Positions 6,039-15,368 of a stretch of 64,000 bases of DNA are shown here, in pieces. Source of the stretch: Limnohabitans sp. T6-5 (lineage in GTDB: Bacteria; Pseudomonadota; Gammaproteobacteria; Burkholderiales; Burkholderiaceae_C); the NCBI RefSeq assembly GCF_003063315.1, contig NZ_NERV01000001.1, forward strand, positions 1,054,001-1,118,000. The letters are read 5' to 3'. The translations under genes and the position numbers were made by a program. Positions within the stretch are counted from its first letter, which is position 1. Every line of letters starts with the position of its first letter. The notes under the pieces are model-generated. The model searched no databases and was not told the DNA's origin. It was given only the letters and a program-made list of their open reading frames with translations.

Positions 6039-8565
6039 GCCAAACCGCAGCCCCGAATATCAGGGGATTAAGACATCTTAGCGATCATCCGATTTCGGTC
6101 AACATAGCCAAACCGCAGCCCCGAATATCAGGGGATTAAGACGGTTAACCCATTCAATCTTTGCAGCCCAATAGCCAAACCGCAGCCCCGAATATCAGGG
6201 GATTAAGACGCTTGGCCGTCGTACAGGTTAAAGAATGCCAGCGCCAAACCGCAGCCCCGAATATCAGGGGATTAAGACAACCGGATGCTGTGCAGCACTG
6301 GCTTGCTAGGCTGCCAAACCGCAGCCCCGAATATCAGGGGATTAAGACAATCGCCGGGGTTTTTGCTGTTGCGGTCATGGCCAAACCGCAGCCCCGAATA
6401 TCAGGGGATTAAGACGCGTTGTCTTTAGCTAGGAGCTGAGCTTTATAGGCCAAACCGCAGCCCCGAATATCAGGGGATTAAGACGCCATGGGCTAGTCCA
6501 ATCGTTAATCACTGTAAGGCCAAACCGCAGCCCCGAATATCAGGGGATTAAGACGCATGTGGACGCGGTGCCCATGATTGTTAAATTGCCAAACCGCAGC
6601 CCCGAATATCAGGGGATTAAGACTCTTGCAACTGTACCATATTGTAAATGATACTAGCCAAACCGCAGCCCCGAATATCAGGGGATTAAGACCCGCCCAG
6701 GCCTCCACCGATTTTATTTGGAGCGCCAAACCGCAGCCCCGAATATCAGGGGATTAAGACGCCATGACAAGGGCGATGATGCACAGTGCCACAGCCAAAC
6801 CGCAGCCCCGAATATCAGGGGATTAAGACCCATGTTGTTTACTCCTATTTGTTGCGTGTGCCGCCAAACCGCAGCCCCGAATATCAGGGGATTAAGACTT
6901 CCCTCAAGCGTTGCACTTCTTCCAGGTCTTTTGCCAAACCGCAGCCCCGAATATCAGGGGATTAAGACGTTTTTCTTTGTCGCTAAGATTGTTGCCGCCG
7001 CGCCAAACCGCAGCCCCGAATATCAGGGGATTAAGACATCCAGATAGCCAGTACCGTTCGCCCATCGGGCGCCAAACCGCAGCCCCGAATATCAGGGGAT
7101 TAAGACCCTTTTACCGCGTACCCTACAGCCAGCAGTGTGCCAAACCGCAGCCCCGAATATCAGGGGATTAAGACAGAGAATATATTATCTCAGGCATTCA
7201 ATATAGGCAGCCAAACCGCAGCCCCGAATATCAGGGGATTAAGACTTCGGGGCTTGAGCAACGGCAACGGCCGAAAAGCCAAACCGCAGCCCCGAATATC
7301 AGGGGATTAAGACAGATATCTATGTACTGTCCGTGTTTACCACTCCGCCAAACCGCAGCCCCGAATATCAGGGGATTAAGACCCAAAATCCTGCTGTTCA
7401 GACCAACGATAGACGCCAAACCGCAGCCCCGAATATCAGGGGATTAAGACCATAGTTAGTTTTACAGTGATCGATGATTTCTTGCCAAACCGCAGCCCCG
7501 AATATCAGGGGATTAAGACAAATTTCATTTGCTTTAATATCGACCAAACCTTGGCCAAACCGCAGCCCCGAATATCAGGGGATTAAGACGCATACTTGGC
7601 CATGTTCTCGCGCAGCACCGAGCCAAACCGCAGCCCCGAATATCAGGGGATTAAGACCAAGTTGGTCACACCGGCCACTGCCGAGTTCACGCCAAACCGC
7701 AGCCCCGAATATCAGGGGATTAAGACCCTTGGAAAGGTTGGAGACTTGCAATCGCTTGCGCCAAACCGCAGCCCCGAATATCAGGGGATTAAGACTCCGA
7801 CTGCCGGCCCAATCATCACAATTATCATAAGCCAAACCGCAGCCCCGAATATCAGGGGATTAAGACGCGGGTTGCTTGACACTGATCAACCCCGGTACAG
7901 CCAAACCGCAGCCCCGAATATCAGGGGATTAAGACGGCCTCATTTGTTTCATCAATCAGCGAGTTTCTGTCAAACCGCAGCCCCGAATATCAGGGGATTA
8001 AGACGTGTGGGGTATGTGAAATCTGCTTTTGTGGTACGCCAAACCGCAGCCCCGAATATCAGGGGATTAAGACGATGCTTTGTTCCCAACTGCCTCAATT
8101 TCGTATAGCTAAACCGCAGCCCCGAATATCAGGGGATTAAGACAGCCAAAAGTTTTTGCGCGTCCCCTTTGGAAACAGCCAAACCGCAGCCCCGAATATC
8201 AGGGGATTAAGACCTATCAGGCACATTAGCACAATCAAGACTTCCGCCAAACCGCAGCCCCGAATATCAGGGGATTAAGACATTTGCGCACTTTACAGCT
8301 TCGTCTGCGAGGTCGCCAAACCGCAGCCCCGAATATCAGGGGATTAAGACACGTCGGCACCCTTCACGTCGCTGAAAAGGTCGCCAAACCGCAGCCCCGA
8401 ATATCAGGGGATTAAGACCCCAGAACTTTGAGGCTGCTTCATCCATCGCCCGGAACGCCAAACCGCAGCCCCGAATATCAGGGGATTAAGACTTCTGGCC
8501 CACTGGCCAGTTGAGTGGTGATGGTAAGGGCCAAACCGCAGCCCCGAATATCAGGGGATTAACAG
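6039..8565 (+). CRISPR. CRISPR array, 37 repeats of 36 nt and 36 spacers
   Basis: I counted 37 repeats, the first at 6039-6074 and the last at 8530-8565. Each 36-nt repeat begins GCCAAACCGCAG, holds the hairpin CCCC-GAATATCA-GGGG and ends in ATTAAGAC. That end fits an 8-nt crRNA 5' tag made by Cas6, so transcription is on the plus strand away from the cas genes. Spacers are 31-35 nt, except the two most distal, at 38 and 37 nt. Repeats 29 (7969) and 31 (8108) each differ by one base near their 5' end (GTC and GCT for GCC). The last repeat loses its final bases after GGGGATTAA, marking it as the oldest end. All spacers appear different. The array period of about 69 bp creates long spurious open frames in it. 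Confidence 0.98.
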
Positions 8566-8838
8566 GCTATTGAAATACCGCCACACAGAAAGCGCCAGTT
8601 CAGCACCTGCCCGTTTTGCATCAAGGTGCGCCAGGAAATGCGCCGCCTCTCGCTGCCCATTGAAAAGCGCGACGCCCAGCACGACAGCGCCCACCGCGAA
8701 CAACTGTTGCTAGGCAGCGGCGCCACCAAAGTCCCGTGTCTCCAGATCACCGAAGCGAATGGCCAGATCCGCTGGCTGCAGGATTCGGCCGCGATCGCGG
8801 CTTATCTGCGCGAGCGTTTTGCGGTGCCATTGGCTTGA
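8566..8838 (+). pseudogene. 5'-truncated glutaredoxin/GST N-terminal-domain gene at the array end
   Basis: In the frame that ends at the stop 8836-8838 the sequence reads QFSTCPFCIKVRQEMRRLS and later GATKVPCLQI and DSAAIAAYLRERF. This is a glutaredoxin-like fold with its CPFC redox motif and the cis-proline VPC motif. Proteins of this type normally have some 40 more residues, including a start and a first strand before the motif. Here the frame runs back through about 35 bp of unrelated sequence into a TAA inside the last CRISPR repeat, with no ATG before the CPFC motif. A GTG at 8626 would remove the active site. The gene therefore looks beheaded by the rearrangement that placed the CRISPR array here, unless an unusual start such as ATT is used. 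Confidence 0.7.
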
Positions 8839-8896
8839 CCCATGTCATTCCGCGTTCATGTTGGACCAGCACAATAGGGTTTTCAGGGAGAACAAC

Positions 8897-9457
8897 ATGA
8901 ACACACCACGCACCCACTACGACACCTTCAGCCGTGCACTGCACTGGCTCACAGCCATCGTGGTCATCGCCGCCTTCATCCTCGGGCCTGAGCACTTTGG
9001 CCGCGAAATGCGCCAAGGTCTGGACCCGGCCACACGCTGGGACATCGTGGTGCACGAATCGCTGGGTGTGCTGGTGGTGGTGCTGACGCTGCTGCGCCTG
9101 CTGTGGGTGGCGGTGCGCCCAAGCAAACCCCAATTTGAGATGTCCAAGTGGATGCAGCTGACCGCCAAATCCACGCACGGCTTGTTGTGGCTCATGCTCT
9201 TGGCCGTGCCGGTGAGCGCCTTTCTGGCCCTGGGCAGTGAAGGCCACCCTCTGACCTTGTTGGGTGGCATCCGCGTCAACGAGATGCCTTTCATTGCCCA
9301 GTCACCGCTTGCTGATCTGGCTGATTGGGGTGATGTGCACGGTCTGCTGGGCGACATGATTTTGTGGTTGTCAGGCCTGCATGCAGTGGCTGCGATCTTT
9401 CACCACGTTTTGCTCAAGGACGGCGTTTTAATTTCCATGTTGCCTTCACGCCGTTGA
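8897..9457 (+). CDS. Cytochrome b561 family protein
   Basis: This 186-residue integral membrane protein has four hydrophobic segments and begins with the family signature SRALHWLTAIVVI, whose His is a likely haem ligand. Further histidines in VVHESLGVL, STHGLLWLM, VHGLLGDMI and LHAVAAIFHH match the b561/CybB pattern of two b haems shuttling electrons between quinol and periplasmic acceptors. The ATG at 8897 is preceded by CAGGGAGA at good spacing; the open frame extends upstream but only as a run-on. A gene for a CYTH protein follows 15 bp downstream; no functional link between the two is evident. Confidence 0.88.
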   Translation: MNTPRTHYDTFSRALHWLTAIVVIAAFILGPEHFGREMRQGLDPATRWDIVVHESLGVLVVVLTLLRLLWVAVRPSKPQFEMSKWMQLTAKSTHGLLWLMLLAVPVSAFLALGSEGHPLTLLGGIRVNEMPFIAQSPLADLADWGDVHGLLGDMILWLSGLHAVAAIFHHVLLKDGVLISMLPSRR

Positions 9458-9472
9458 GCGCTGCCCCTGCGC

Positions 9473-10084
9473 ATGGAAACCGAACTCAAACTCACCTTGT
9501 CCGAGCCAGACCTGCCGCGTCTGCTGGACCACCCATTGCTGACGGCACAAGGCACAAGGCAACACCTGCTCAACACCTATTTCGACACGCCCGATCTGGC
9601 CCTGCAACAACGCCGCATGGCCGTGCGCGAAAGGCGGTCAGGCGAGCGATGGCTGTTGACCGTCAAGACCGCAGGCCAAAGCACAGGTGGCTTGTCACGC
9701 AGGCAGGAATGGGAAGGTCCGACCACCCCCGGAGCGTTGCAGTTCGATCAGCTGGTGAATGACGCCGCGCTGAGCCAAACGTTGATGACCCTTCGCCCAA
9801 GACTGCAAGCCATGTTCTGCACCGACTTTGAACGCCAGCGCTGGCTCATCACCCACGCAGGTGCTGAAATCGAAGTCGCCCTCGACCAGGGCCGCATCCA
9901 TGTGCCCGGCACCGCTCTGAGCGAGCCGCTGCTGGAGTTGGAATTGGAACTTTTGAGTGGCCCGGAAGAGGCCCTGCTGGCACTGGCCGAGGTGCTGCGC
10001 CAGGCACCTCAAGGCCCCGTGACGCTTGCGCCCAGTGATGCGAGCAAGGCGCAGCGGGGCATGGCGCTTTGGCGGCGGGCTTAA
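9473..10084 (+). CDS. CYTH-domain protein, probable inorganic triphosphatase
   Basis: The 203-residue protein opens with METELKL, the ExExK motif that defines the CYTH superfamily, and continues with TYFDTPDLAL, RRMAVRERR and LLTVKTAG, whose charged residues line the triphosphate tunnel. Later strands (AGAEIEVALDQG, LLELELELLSG) complete the barrel. Relatives such as E. coli YgiF hydrolyse inorganic triphosphate; that protein also has a C-terminal CHAD domain, which is missing here. Its stop overlaps by four bases the end of the convergent AraC-type regulator gene. The substrate is inferred from family only. Confidence 0.82.
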   Translation: METELKLTLSEPDLPRLLDHPLLTAQGTRQHLLNTYFDTPDLALQQRRMAVRERRSGERWLLTVKTAGQSTGGLSRRQEWEGPTTPGALQFDQLVNDAALSQTLMTLRPRLQAMFCTDFERQRWLITHAGAEIEVALDQGRIHVPGTALSEPLLELELELLSGPEEALLALAEVLRQAPQGPVTLAPSDASKAQRGMALWRRA

Positions 10085-11019
10085 AGAGCCAAGTTAGCCG
10101 TCGTAGGCACGTCGAAACCTGCAAGTTGCGCCCATGCCCGATAGACCCAAAACGCCTCATCGGTGTTGAAGCCATGCCGCAAGGCCTCGGGGCTGAAGCC
10201 GGTGATGCGGCGGGTCTCGCGGATGAAATGGCTTTGGTCAGAAAACCCGTTGTCCAAAGCGATCTGCGCCCAGTCGACACGATCTTCGAGCATGGCCTCC
10301 ATCACCGCAAAAAATGCAGCCTCACCCCTGACGGAGCCTTGCAACTTGCGCAAGGACCAACCCGTCCACTGCTTGATGCGACGTTCGGACTGTCGCAAGC
10401 TGCGCCCCCATCCGGTGCCTGCAGCCCGCATGGCCAAAGACGCCATCCACGGGGCGAACGCTTGCGCCCAGTTGCGCTGCGGGCCTGCAGGTGTGAATCG
10501 GTCCACCTCCCGGTCATTCCACAGGGGCAGCAAATCTTCAAAAAAAGTATGCACACGACTGTCGGTGTGACCACCCTCGCGCATGCGCTGACATGCCGCC
10601 AGCAAGGCCGCAGGCAAGACACTGCGCGCATCGACGATTTGGTTGCTCAAATCCTGTGGCGACACCCCCGTGAGCGCCCACCAGGCATCCGGATAAAAAA
10701 GGACCATCACGCCATCCGCTTGAGGCCCGTACAAAACACTGCGGGGCGAACTGTGTGGGCCTGTCACCGTTATCGCGGGCAGGCTCTGGCGAGGAGCCTG
10801 GGGGTCAAATGGCGTACTGGCATCCAACACTTCGGCCGAGCCCTCGAACATGCAAGCGATCGCACAGATCGGACCGGCAGGGTAGTGCCCCCAGCGCTGT
10901 GACGCATTCAAACCCACCGCGCTGCGGGCTATCGCCGCACGCACACAAGCACTCAGGCCCCATGGCGGCAGCCAAGTTTGTAGGGGTGCAAAGTTGTGAG
11001 CAGGGGCATCGCAAGACAT
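10081..11019 (-). CDS. AraC-family transcriptional regulator
   Basis: The 312-residue protein has an N-terminal ligand-sensing region and a C-terminal AraC-type double helix-turn-helix. The latter is recognisable from DWAQIALDNGFSDQSHFIRETRRITGFSPEALR near the C-terminus, read here in shorter pieces: IALDNGFSDQSHF and ITGFSPEALR. I use the ATG at 11019; the open frame upstream is a run-on without family resemblance. On the minus strand TATACT lies only 9 bp before this ATG, so the message may be leaderless or nearly so. The gene is divergent from the cytochrome P450 gene, which it could control. Confidence 0.82.
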   Translation of the reverse strand: MSCDAPAHNFAPLQTWLPPWGLSACVRAAIARSAVGLNASQRWGHYPAGPICAIACMFEGSAEVLDASTPFDPQAPRQSLPAITVTGPHSSPRSVLYGPQADGVMVLFYPDAWWALTGVSPQDLSNQIVDARSVLPAALLAACQRMREGGHTDSRVHTFFEDLLPLWNDREVDRFTPAGPQRNWAQAFAPWMASLAMRAAGTGWGRSLRQSERRIKQWTGWSLRKLQGSVRGEAAFFAVMEAMLEDRVDWAQIALDNGFSDQSHFIRETRRITGFSPEALRHGFNTDEAFWVYRAWAQLAGFDVPTTANLAL

Positions 11020-11118
11020 ATGCAAAGTATAGGTAAGACAACATTCATGCAAAACCAATACCCCCAAGGTGTCGATTCGATTCAAGACGGCCAGCCAGTG
11101 ACCGCGCAAGATCAGGCC

Positions 11119-12537
11119 ATGGACACCACACACACCCCCCATCACCACACATCCCCCACCCAGCCCATGCACACCATCCCCCCAGGCCCAGCTGCCCGCT
11201 TATGGGGTTTGAACCACCTGCGCACCATGCGAGCCGACTATTTGGGGTTTGTCGGGCGCTTGCAAAGCCAGCACCCAGACATCGCGCATGTGCAAGTCTT
11301 GAACGAGCACATCGTCCACGTCTTTCATCCTGACTGGGTCCGCGAAGTGTTGGTCGACCAATCCGATGCACTGATCCGCTGGGAACGTGCGACCGAAATC
11401 TTCAGTGTCGCCATGGGGCAAAGCGTGCTGGTGACCGAAGGCACCTCATGGCAGCGCCAGCGCCGCATGCTGCAGCCGGGCTTCACCCCCAAGCGGGTGA
11501 CAGGCTACGCCGCGTTGATGACGTCCGCAGCGCAAGACGCGCTGGCCGACCTGGCCCAACGCCCGACAGAACAAAGCGTGGACATGGATGCGCTCATGAC
11601 CACCATGACGCTGGATGTGATTTTGCGTGCCTTATTCGGCTCGCACCTGGTCAGGGATGCCCGCACTATTGCCGAGGCCATCCAGACCTTGAGCCATTCG
11701 GGCATCGAGGAGATGTTCAAACCGTTTTCATGGCCGCTTTGGATGCCCCTGCCTTCGGTGCGCAAAGTGCGCCATGCCAAACAAACGCTGGACCGCGTGA
11801 TCCAGCAACACATTCAGGCCCAACCATCAGCGCAACAGCAAGACAGCGAAGACCTGCTGACCATGCTGCAACAAGCCCGCGACCCCGTGCACCCAGAACA
11901 AGGTCTGAGCGCGCAAGAACTGCACGATCAGACCATGGTGATGTTCCAGGCCGGTCATGAAACCACGGCCACGGCCATGACCTGGTGGAGCGGGCTGATC
12001 GCACGTCACCCTGAAGTGGCCGAGCGCATCCACGCCGAAGTCGATGCGGTGTTGCAAGGCAAAACCCCAACGCCTGACAGCTTGCAGCAACTGCCGTGGC
12101 TGCAAGCCAGCCTCAAAGAAGCCATGCGCCTGTACCCACCCGCAGCGGTCTTGATGACCCGACGCGCCATCAAGGATGTGAAGGTCGGGCCATGGACATT
12201 GCCAAAAGGTCAGTTGATCGCTTTCACCCCCTACGTCATTCAACGCGATCCACGCTGGTTCGAATCTCCCGCTGAATTCAAGCCAGAACGCTTTTTGCCC
12301 GGCGCACCCACCATGCCTCGCGGTGTGTGGATGCCCTTTGGCACCGGCCCCCGGGTGTGCATTGGCCAGCACTTTGCCCTGCTCGAAATGGGTCTGATCG
12401 CGGCCATGCTGATGCAGCGTTTCCGATTGGAATGGCCTGAAGGTACGCCATGGCCCCAAGGCGATTTGGCGGTGACTTTGCGGCCTGCGCAAGCCATTCG
12501 GTTGAAACTGCATCCCAGAATGTCACAGCCCCGTTGA
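11119..12537 (+). CDS. Cytochrome P450
   Basis: This haem monooxygenase has every class-defining motif: AGHETTATAMTWW in the I helix with the oxygen-activating Thr, the ExxR motif in LKEAMRLYPP, the PERF segment in FKPERFLPG, and the haem-binding loop FGTGPRVCIG with the thiolate Cys. There is no membrane anchor, so it should be a soluble bacterial P450 needing separate redox partners, none of which is nearby. The start is uncertain: 11047, 11119 and 11167 are all in-frame ATGs, and the usual N-terminus (IPPGPA) begins just after 11167. I give 11119 because it leaves room for the divergent promoters. The substrate is unknown; fatty acids or terpenoids are common for such proteins. Confidence 0.9.
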   Translation: MDTTHTPHHHTSPTQPMHTIPPGPAARLWGLNHLRTMRADYLGFVGRLQSQHPDIAHVQVLNEHIVHVFHPDWVREVLVDQSDALIRWERATEIFSVAMGQSVLVTEGTSWQRQRRMLQPGFTPKRVTGYAALMTSAAQDALADLAQRPTEQSVDMDALMTTMTLDVILRALFGSHLVRDARTIAEAIQTLSHSGIEEMFKPFSWPLWMPLPSVRKVRHAKQTLDRVIQQHIQAQPSAQQQDSEDLLTMLQQARDPVHPEQGLSAQELHDQTMVMFQAGHETTATAMTWWSGLIARHPEVAERIHAEVDAVLQGKTPTPDSLQQLPWLQASLKEAMRLYPPAAVLMTRRAIKDVKVGPWTLPKGQLIAFTPYVIQRDPRWFESPAEFKPERFLPGAPTMPRGVWMPFGTGPRVCIGQHFALLEMGLIAAMLMQRFRLEWPEGTPWPQGDLAVTLRPAQAIRLKLHPRMSQPR

Positions 12538-12550
12538 GAGGAACACTCTG

Positions 12551-12570
12551 GAGGCGGTCTACCCGCCTCG
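12551..12570. terminator. GC-rich hairpin between convergent P450 and thioesterase genes
   Basis: GAGGCGGT and ACCCGCCTC form a stem of about seven pairs between the two convergent stop codons. A T-tract is missing on both strands, so this would be a weak or factor-assisted terminator. Confidence 0.35.
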
Positions 12571-12575
12571 AAACA

Positions 12576-12986
12576 TCATGCCCCCTGAACCACGGTCAGC
12601 AAAGTCTGACCATTCGCCACCAGCTTCTCGCCCTCTGAATCCACCGTAAACAAATCACAGCTGGTGAACACTTGTGCTTTGCCGGGTTTGACCACCCGCG
12701 CTCGGGCAATGAACTTCTGACCCACGGCAGGGCGCAAGCAGTTGACTGAAAAGTTGGCGGCCAACAAATTCGGCCCCGCCACGGTTCCGGCTGCAAAGCC
12801 GCAGGCGGTGTCGATGAGTGTGCCGATCAGGCCTGCATGCAAATAACCCGAGTACTGCCCCACCTCTGCACGCCAGGGCATCTGGATCTCGACAAATCCA
12901 GGTTCGGCCACCGTCACCTCGATGCCGCACCAGCGGTTGAACTCGGCCATGGCGTTGATTTTTTTCAGCATGTCCAGTGGGCTCAT
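12576..12986 (-). CDS. PaaI-type hotdog-fold thioesterase
   Basis: The 136-residue protein has the hotdog-fold pattern of the PaaI/YbgC branch: FNRWCGIEV, GYLHAGLIGTLIDTACGFA (the helix that cups the CoA thioester, with its His-Gly) and TVAGPNLLAANFSV. It should hydrolyse an acyl-CoA thioester. Its ATG at 12986 overlaps the stop of the upstream merR gene in ATGA, so both are one operon. An upstream start in the same frame lies inside merR and is less likely. The substrate cannot be told from sequence. Confidence 0.8.
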   Translation of the reverse strand: MSPLDMLKKINAMAEFNRWCGIEVTVAEPGFVEIQMPWRAEVGQYSGYLHAGLIGTLIDTACGFAAGTVAGPNLLAANFSVNCLRPAVGQKFIARARVVKPGKAQVFTSCDLFTVDSEGEKLVANGQTLLTVVQGA

Positions 12987-13342
12987 GGTTTTTTCCTGGC
13001 TTGGGTTTTGAACCATCCGATGTGGTCCATCAGTTTTTGGCGCAGTGCTTGTTGCTCGTTCAAGAGCTGGTCAATCTCGGCGACACGCTTCAGGATCGCG
13101 TCGATCATGTCTTGCGCTGACAGCTTGCCCGTTTTGAAGCGCGGCAAATACTCGGCAATGAAGGGCAGCGAGAACCCCATCTCCCGCGACATGGCAATGA
13201 AGATGACGTGATTCACGGTTTTTTCGTCGTACACACGGTAGCCATTGGCCAATCGCTGGCTTTCAATCAGGCCGTCGGCCTCGTACCGCCGCAAGCGGTG
13301 CACCGACACCTGGGTCTTGGCAGAGAGTTCTGAAATGCGCAT
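12983..13342 (-). CDS. MerR-family transcriptional regulator
   Basis: The 119-residue protein starts MRISELSAKTQVSVHRLRRYE, a MerR winged-helix DNA-binding domain, with the second helix pair around NGYRVYDEKTV. The rest, including IDQLLNEQQALRQKLMDHI, forms the dimerising antiparallel coiled coil. No metal-binding cysteines are present, so it probably senses an organic ligand or stress. It is translationally coupled to the thioesterase gene that follows it. The 141-bp gap to the divergent serine hydrolase gene should contain its promoter and target site. Confidence 0.82.
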   Translation of the reverse strand: MRISELSAKTQVSVHRLRRYEADGLIESQRLANGYRVYDEKTVNHVIFIAMSREMGFSLPFIAEYLPRFKTGKLSAQDMIDAILKRVAEIDQLLNEQQALRQKLMDHIGWFKTQARKKP

Positions 13343-13483
13343 GAATTCAGTCTAGCAACGCTTGCACAGCGCAAGGGTTATGGCCTTTGACGCATGGGCG
13401 ACAAGCCAAAGCGACCGCTGCGCTCCAGGTGATACCCCCTCAGCAGTCACTGGTGTACAAAACACACTTCAACCGGAGCCCCG

Positions 13484-14659
13484 ATGACTGCACACACTGC
13501 CTTGCCCCACGCCCAACCCGCCGATGTGGGCTTGTGCCCCGAGCGCACCCAACGATTGATGGACGTGCTGCGCCGCGAAGTGGCCAGTGGCAGGTTACCC
13601 GGTGCCGTGGCCATGGTCGCTCGGCGCGGCCAGATCGGGTTGTTCGAGGCCGTGGGCCAGCAAGACCCCGCCACGGGCGCGCCGATGAAAACCGACAGCA
13701 TCTTCCGCATCTATTCGATGACCAAGCCGGTCGTGTCGGTGGCAGTGATGATGCTGGTCGAGCGCGGGCAGCTGCTCTTGAGCGACCCGGTCAGCCGCTG
13801 GTTGCCTGAATATGCCAACCAGCAAGTGGCCACGGCCCAAGGCTTGGAACCCGTGCGGCAAGAAGCCACGGTGCAAGACCTGCTGCGCCACACGGCGGGG
13901 CTGACCTATGAATTTTTGGGTGACTCGGCCGTGCAGCGCCAATACGGCGAGGTGAAGATCGCCTCACGCGAGCGGACCAATGCCGAGTTCTCGCAAACGC
14001 TGGCCTCTGTGCCGCTGCAGTTCCAGCCCGGCACCGTGTGGGCCTACAGCCGCGCCACCGATGTACTGGGCAGGCTGGTCGAGGTGGTCAGCGGGCAAGG
14101 CTTGGGCGCATTTTTGCAAGCTGAAATCTTTGGCCCGCTGGGCATGGTGGACACGGGCTTTGCCGTGCCGCCTGATCAGCAGCACCGAATTGCCGAGCCC
14201 TTTGCGCACGACCCCGATGGCGGTGTGCCGATGAAAGTGCTGGAGCCGCGCCAAGTGCCCGCCACGGAAGGCGGCGGCGGAGGCCTGATGTCCACCGCCA
14301 TTGACTACACCCGCTTTTTGCAGTGCCTGCGCAACCGGGGTGAATTGAACGGCGTGCGCCTGCTCGGCCCCCACACGGTGGACTACATGACCGCCGACCA
14401 TTTGGGCGGCATGCCGTCCGACGGCACCTTGCTGCCACCGGGCCACGGCTTTGGCCTCGGGTTTGCGGTACGCACCCATTTGGGCTTGTCGCCTGTGCCT
14501 GGCTCGGTGGGCTTGTATTACTGGGGCGGCATCGCGGGCACCACCTTTTTTGTGGACCCGGCGCTCGACATGGTCGCCATGCTGATGGTCCAGGCGCCCA
14601 ACCAAAGAGATTACTATCGACCCCTGTTTCGTGACTTGGTGTATGCAGCGCTGGTTTAA
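13484..14659 (+). CDS. Serine hydrolase of the beta-lactamase class C/EstB family
   Basis: The 391-residue protein carries the nucleophile motif SMTK at residues 78-81 (FRIYSMTKPVVSVAVMMLV), the Tyr motif as YSRAT and, near the C-terminus, a WGGIAGT loop in place of the KTG box. This combination is that of EstB-type esterases and similar penicillin-binding-protein-like hydrolases rather than of true AmpC beta-lactamases. No signal peptide is visible, so the protein should be cytoplasmic, which also argues for an esterase. It stands alone, divergent from merR and convergent with the tetR gene. Confidence 0.82.
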   Translation: MTAHTALPHAQPADVGLCPERTQRLMDVLRREVASGRLPGAVAMVARRGQIGLFEAVGQQDPATGAPMKTDSIFRIYSMTKPVVSVAVMMLVERGQLLLSDPVSRWLPEYANQQVATAQGLEPVRQEATVQDLLRHTAGLTYEFLGDSAVQRQYGEVKIASRERTNAEFSQTLASVPLQFQPGTVWAYSRATDVLGRLVEVVSGQGLGAFLQAEIFGPLGMVDTGFAVPPDQQHRIAEPFAHDPDGGVPMKVLEPRQVPATEGGGGGLMSTAIDYTRFLQCLRNRGELNGVRLLGPHTVDYMTADHLGGMPSDGTLLPPGHGFGLGFAVRTHLGLSPVPGSVGLYYWGGIAGTTFFVDPALDMVAMLMVQAPNQRDYYRPLFRDLVYAALV

Positions 14660-14672
14660 CGGCAGCCGAGCA

Positions 14673-15368
14673 TCATGGACTTGAAAAAAATGTTCTGAGA
14701 TGCCCTCGGACCATAGCGATCATTTCATCCATCATGATCCGCTCAACCCGCCCGCCAATCTCAACGGACACGCGTGTCATGTGCGCGCCTGTTTCAATGC
14801 AGGTCAGAAACACATTCTGTGCCCTATCAGCTCTGAGATTTGGAACGAACTGACTGACTTTGTCCACCCATTCCTGGGCATGACGCAAGTTGTCTTTTCT
14901 GTCTATGGCCCTCAACTCTGACCAACCTTGAGAATCCATCCAGATGGCTCTGTAAGTGGCATTGGTTTTGACATAGTCGTGGTAGCCATACACAACGTCC
15001 TCGATATAGACAAGAAACGACTCAACACTGTCAACCTGACTCAGGAGTTGCGTGTTTTGCTCATAAAAATAATCCAGATATCTTTCCAATAGCGCTTGGA
15101 TGATTTCTTCCCGATTGCTGAAGTACTGATACACGCTGGCATTGGCCATGCCTGATGCGGCAGCAATGTCGGTGATTTTTAGGTTTGCCGCCCCCACCTC
15201 CAGAATGCACGCCTCTGCTGCGGCCAGGATTTTCTCCAAGCGTTCTTTGGATCGATCCTGCGAGGGCTTGCGCCTTGAAGTGCCATCGCTTTTTGGTGGC
15301 GAAGAACTCTCGTCAACCGAGGCGGAATCCGACGCCAATTTTTCGGAATCTCTTGTGCTGTTGACCAT
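14673..15368 (-). CDS. TetR-family repressor of the adjacent catabolic locus
   Basis: The 231-residue protein has a disordered Ser/Asp/Lys-rich N-terminus of about 40 residues followed by a TetR helix-turn-helix: LEKILAAAEACILEVGAAN, then TDIAAASGMANASVYQYF, in which the recognition helix is clear. The rest is the ligand-binding domain. The ATG at 15368 is preceded by AGGAGG eleven bases upstream; an upstream TTG in frame would put that site inside the coding region. The gene is divergent from the eight-gene catabolic run, so it most likely represses it until an intermediate such as an acyl-CoA binds; this is inference from position. Confidence 0.82.
   Translation of the reverse strand: MVNSTRDSEKLASDSASVDESSSPPKSDGTSRRKPSQDRSKERLEKILAAAEACILEVGAANLKITDIAAASGMANASVYQYFSNREEIIQALLERYLDYFYEQNTQLLSQVDSVESFLVYIEDVVYGYHDYVKTNATYRAIWMDSQGWSELRAIDRKDNLRHAQEWVDKVSQFVPNLRADRAQNVFLTCIETGAHMTRVSVEIGGRVERIMMDEMIAMVRGHLRTFFSSP

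Noticed and set aside
6161..8108. Open reading frames of 60-170 codons on both strands within the CRISPR array
   Set aside because: They are translations of the repeats (period about 69 bp, a multiple of three) and carry the same repeat peptide over and over; they are artefacts.
13484..14659. AmpC-type beta-lactamase resistance gene
   Set aside because: The SxxK motif is present but there is no signal peptide and no KTG box; the EstB-type hydrolase is the better match.
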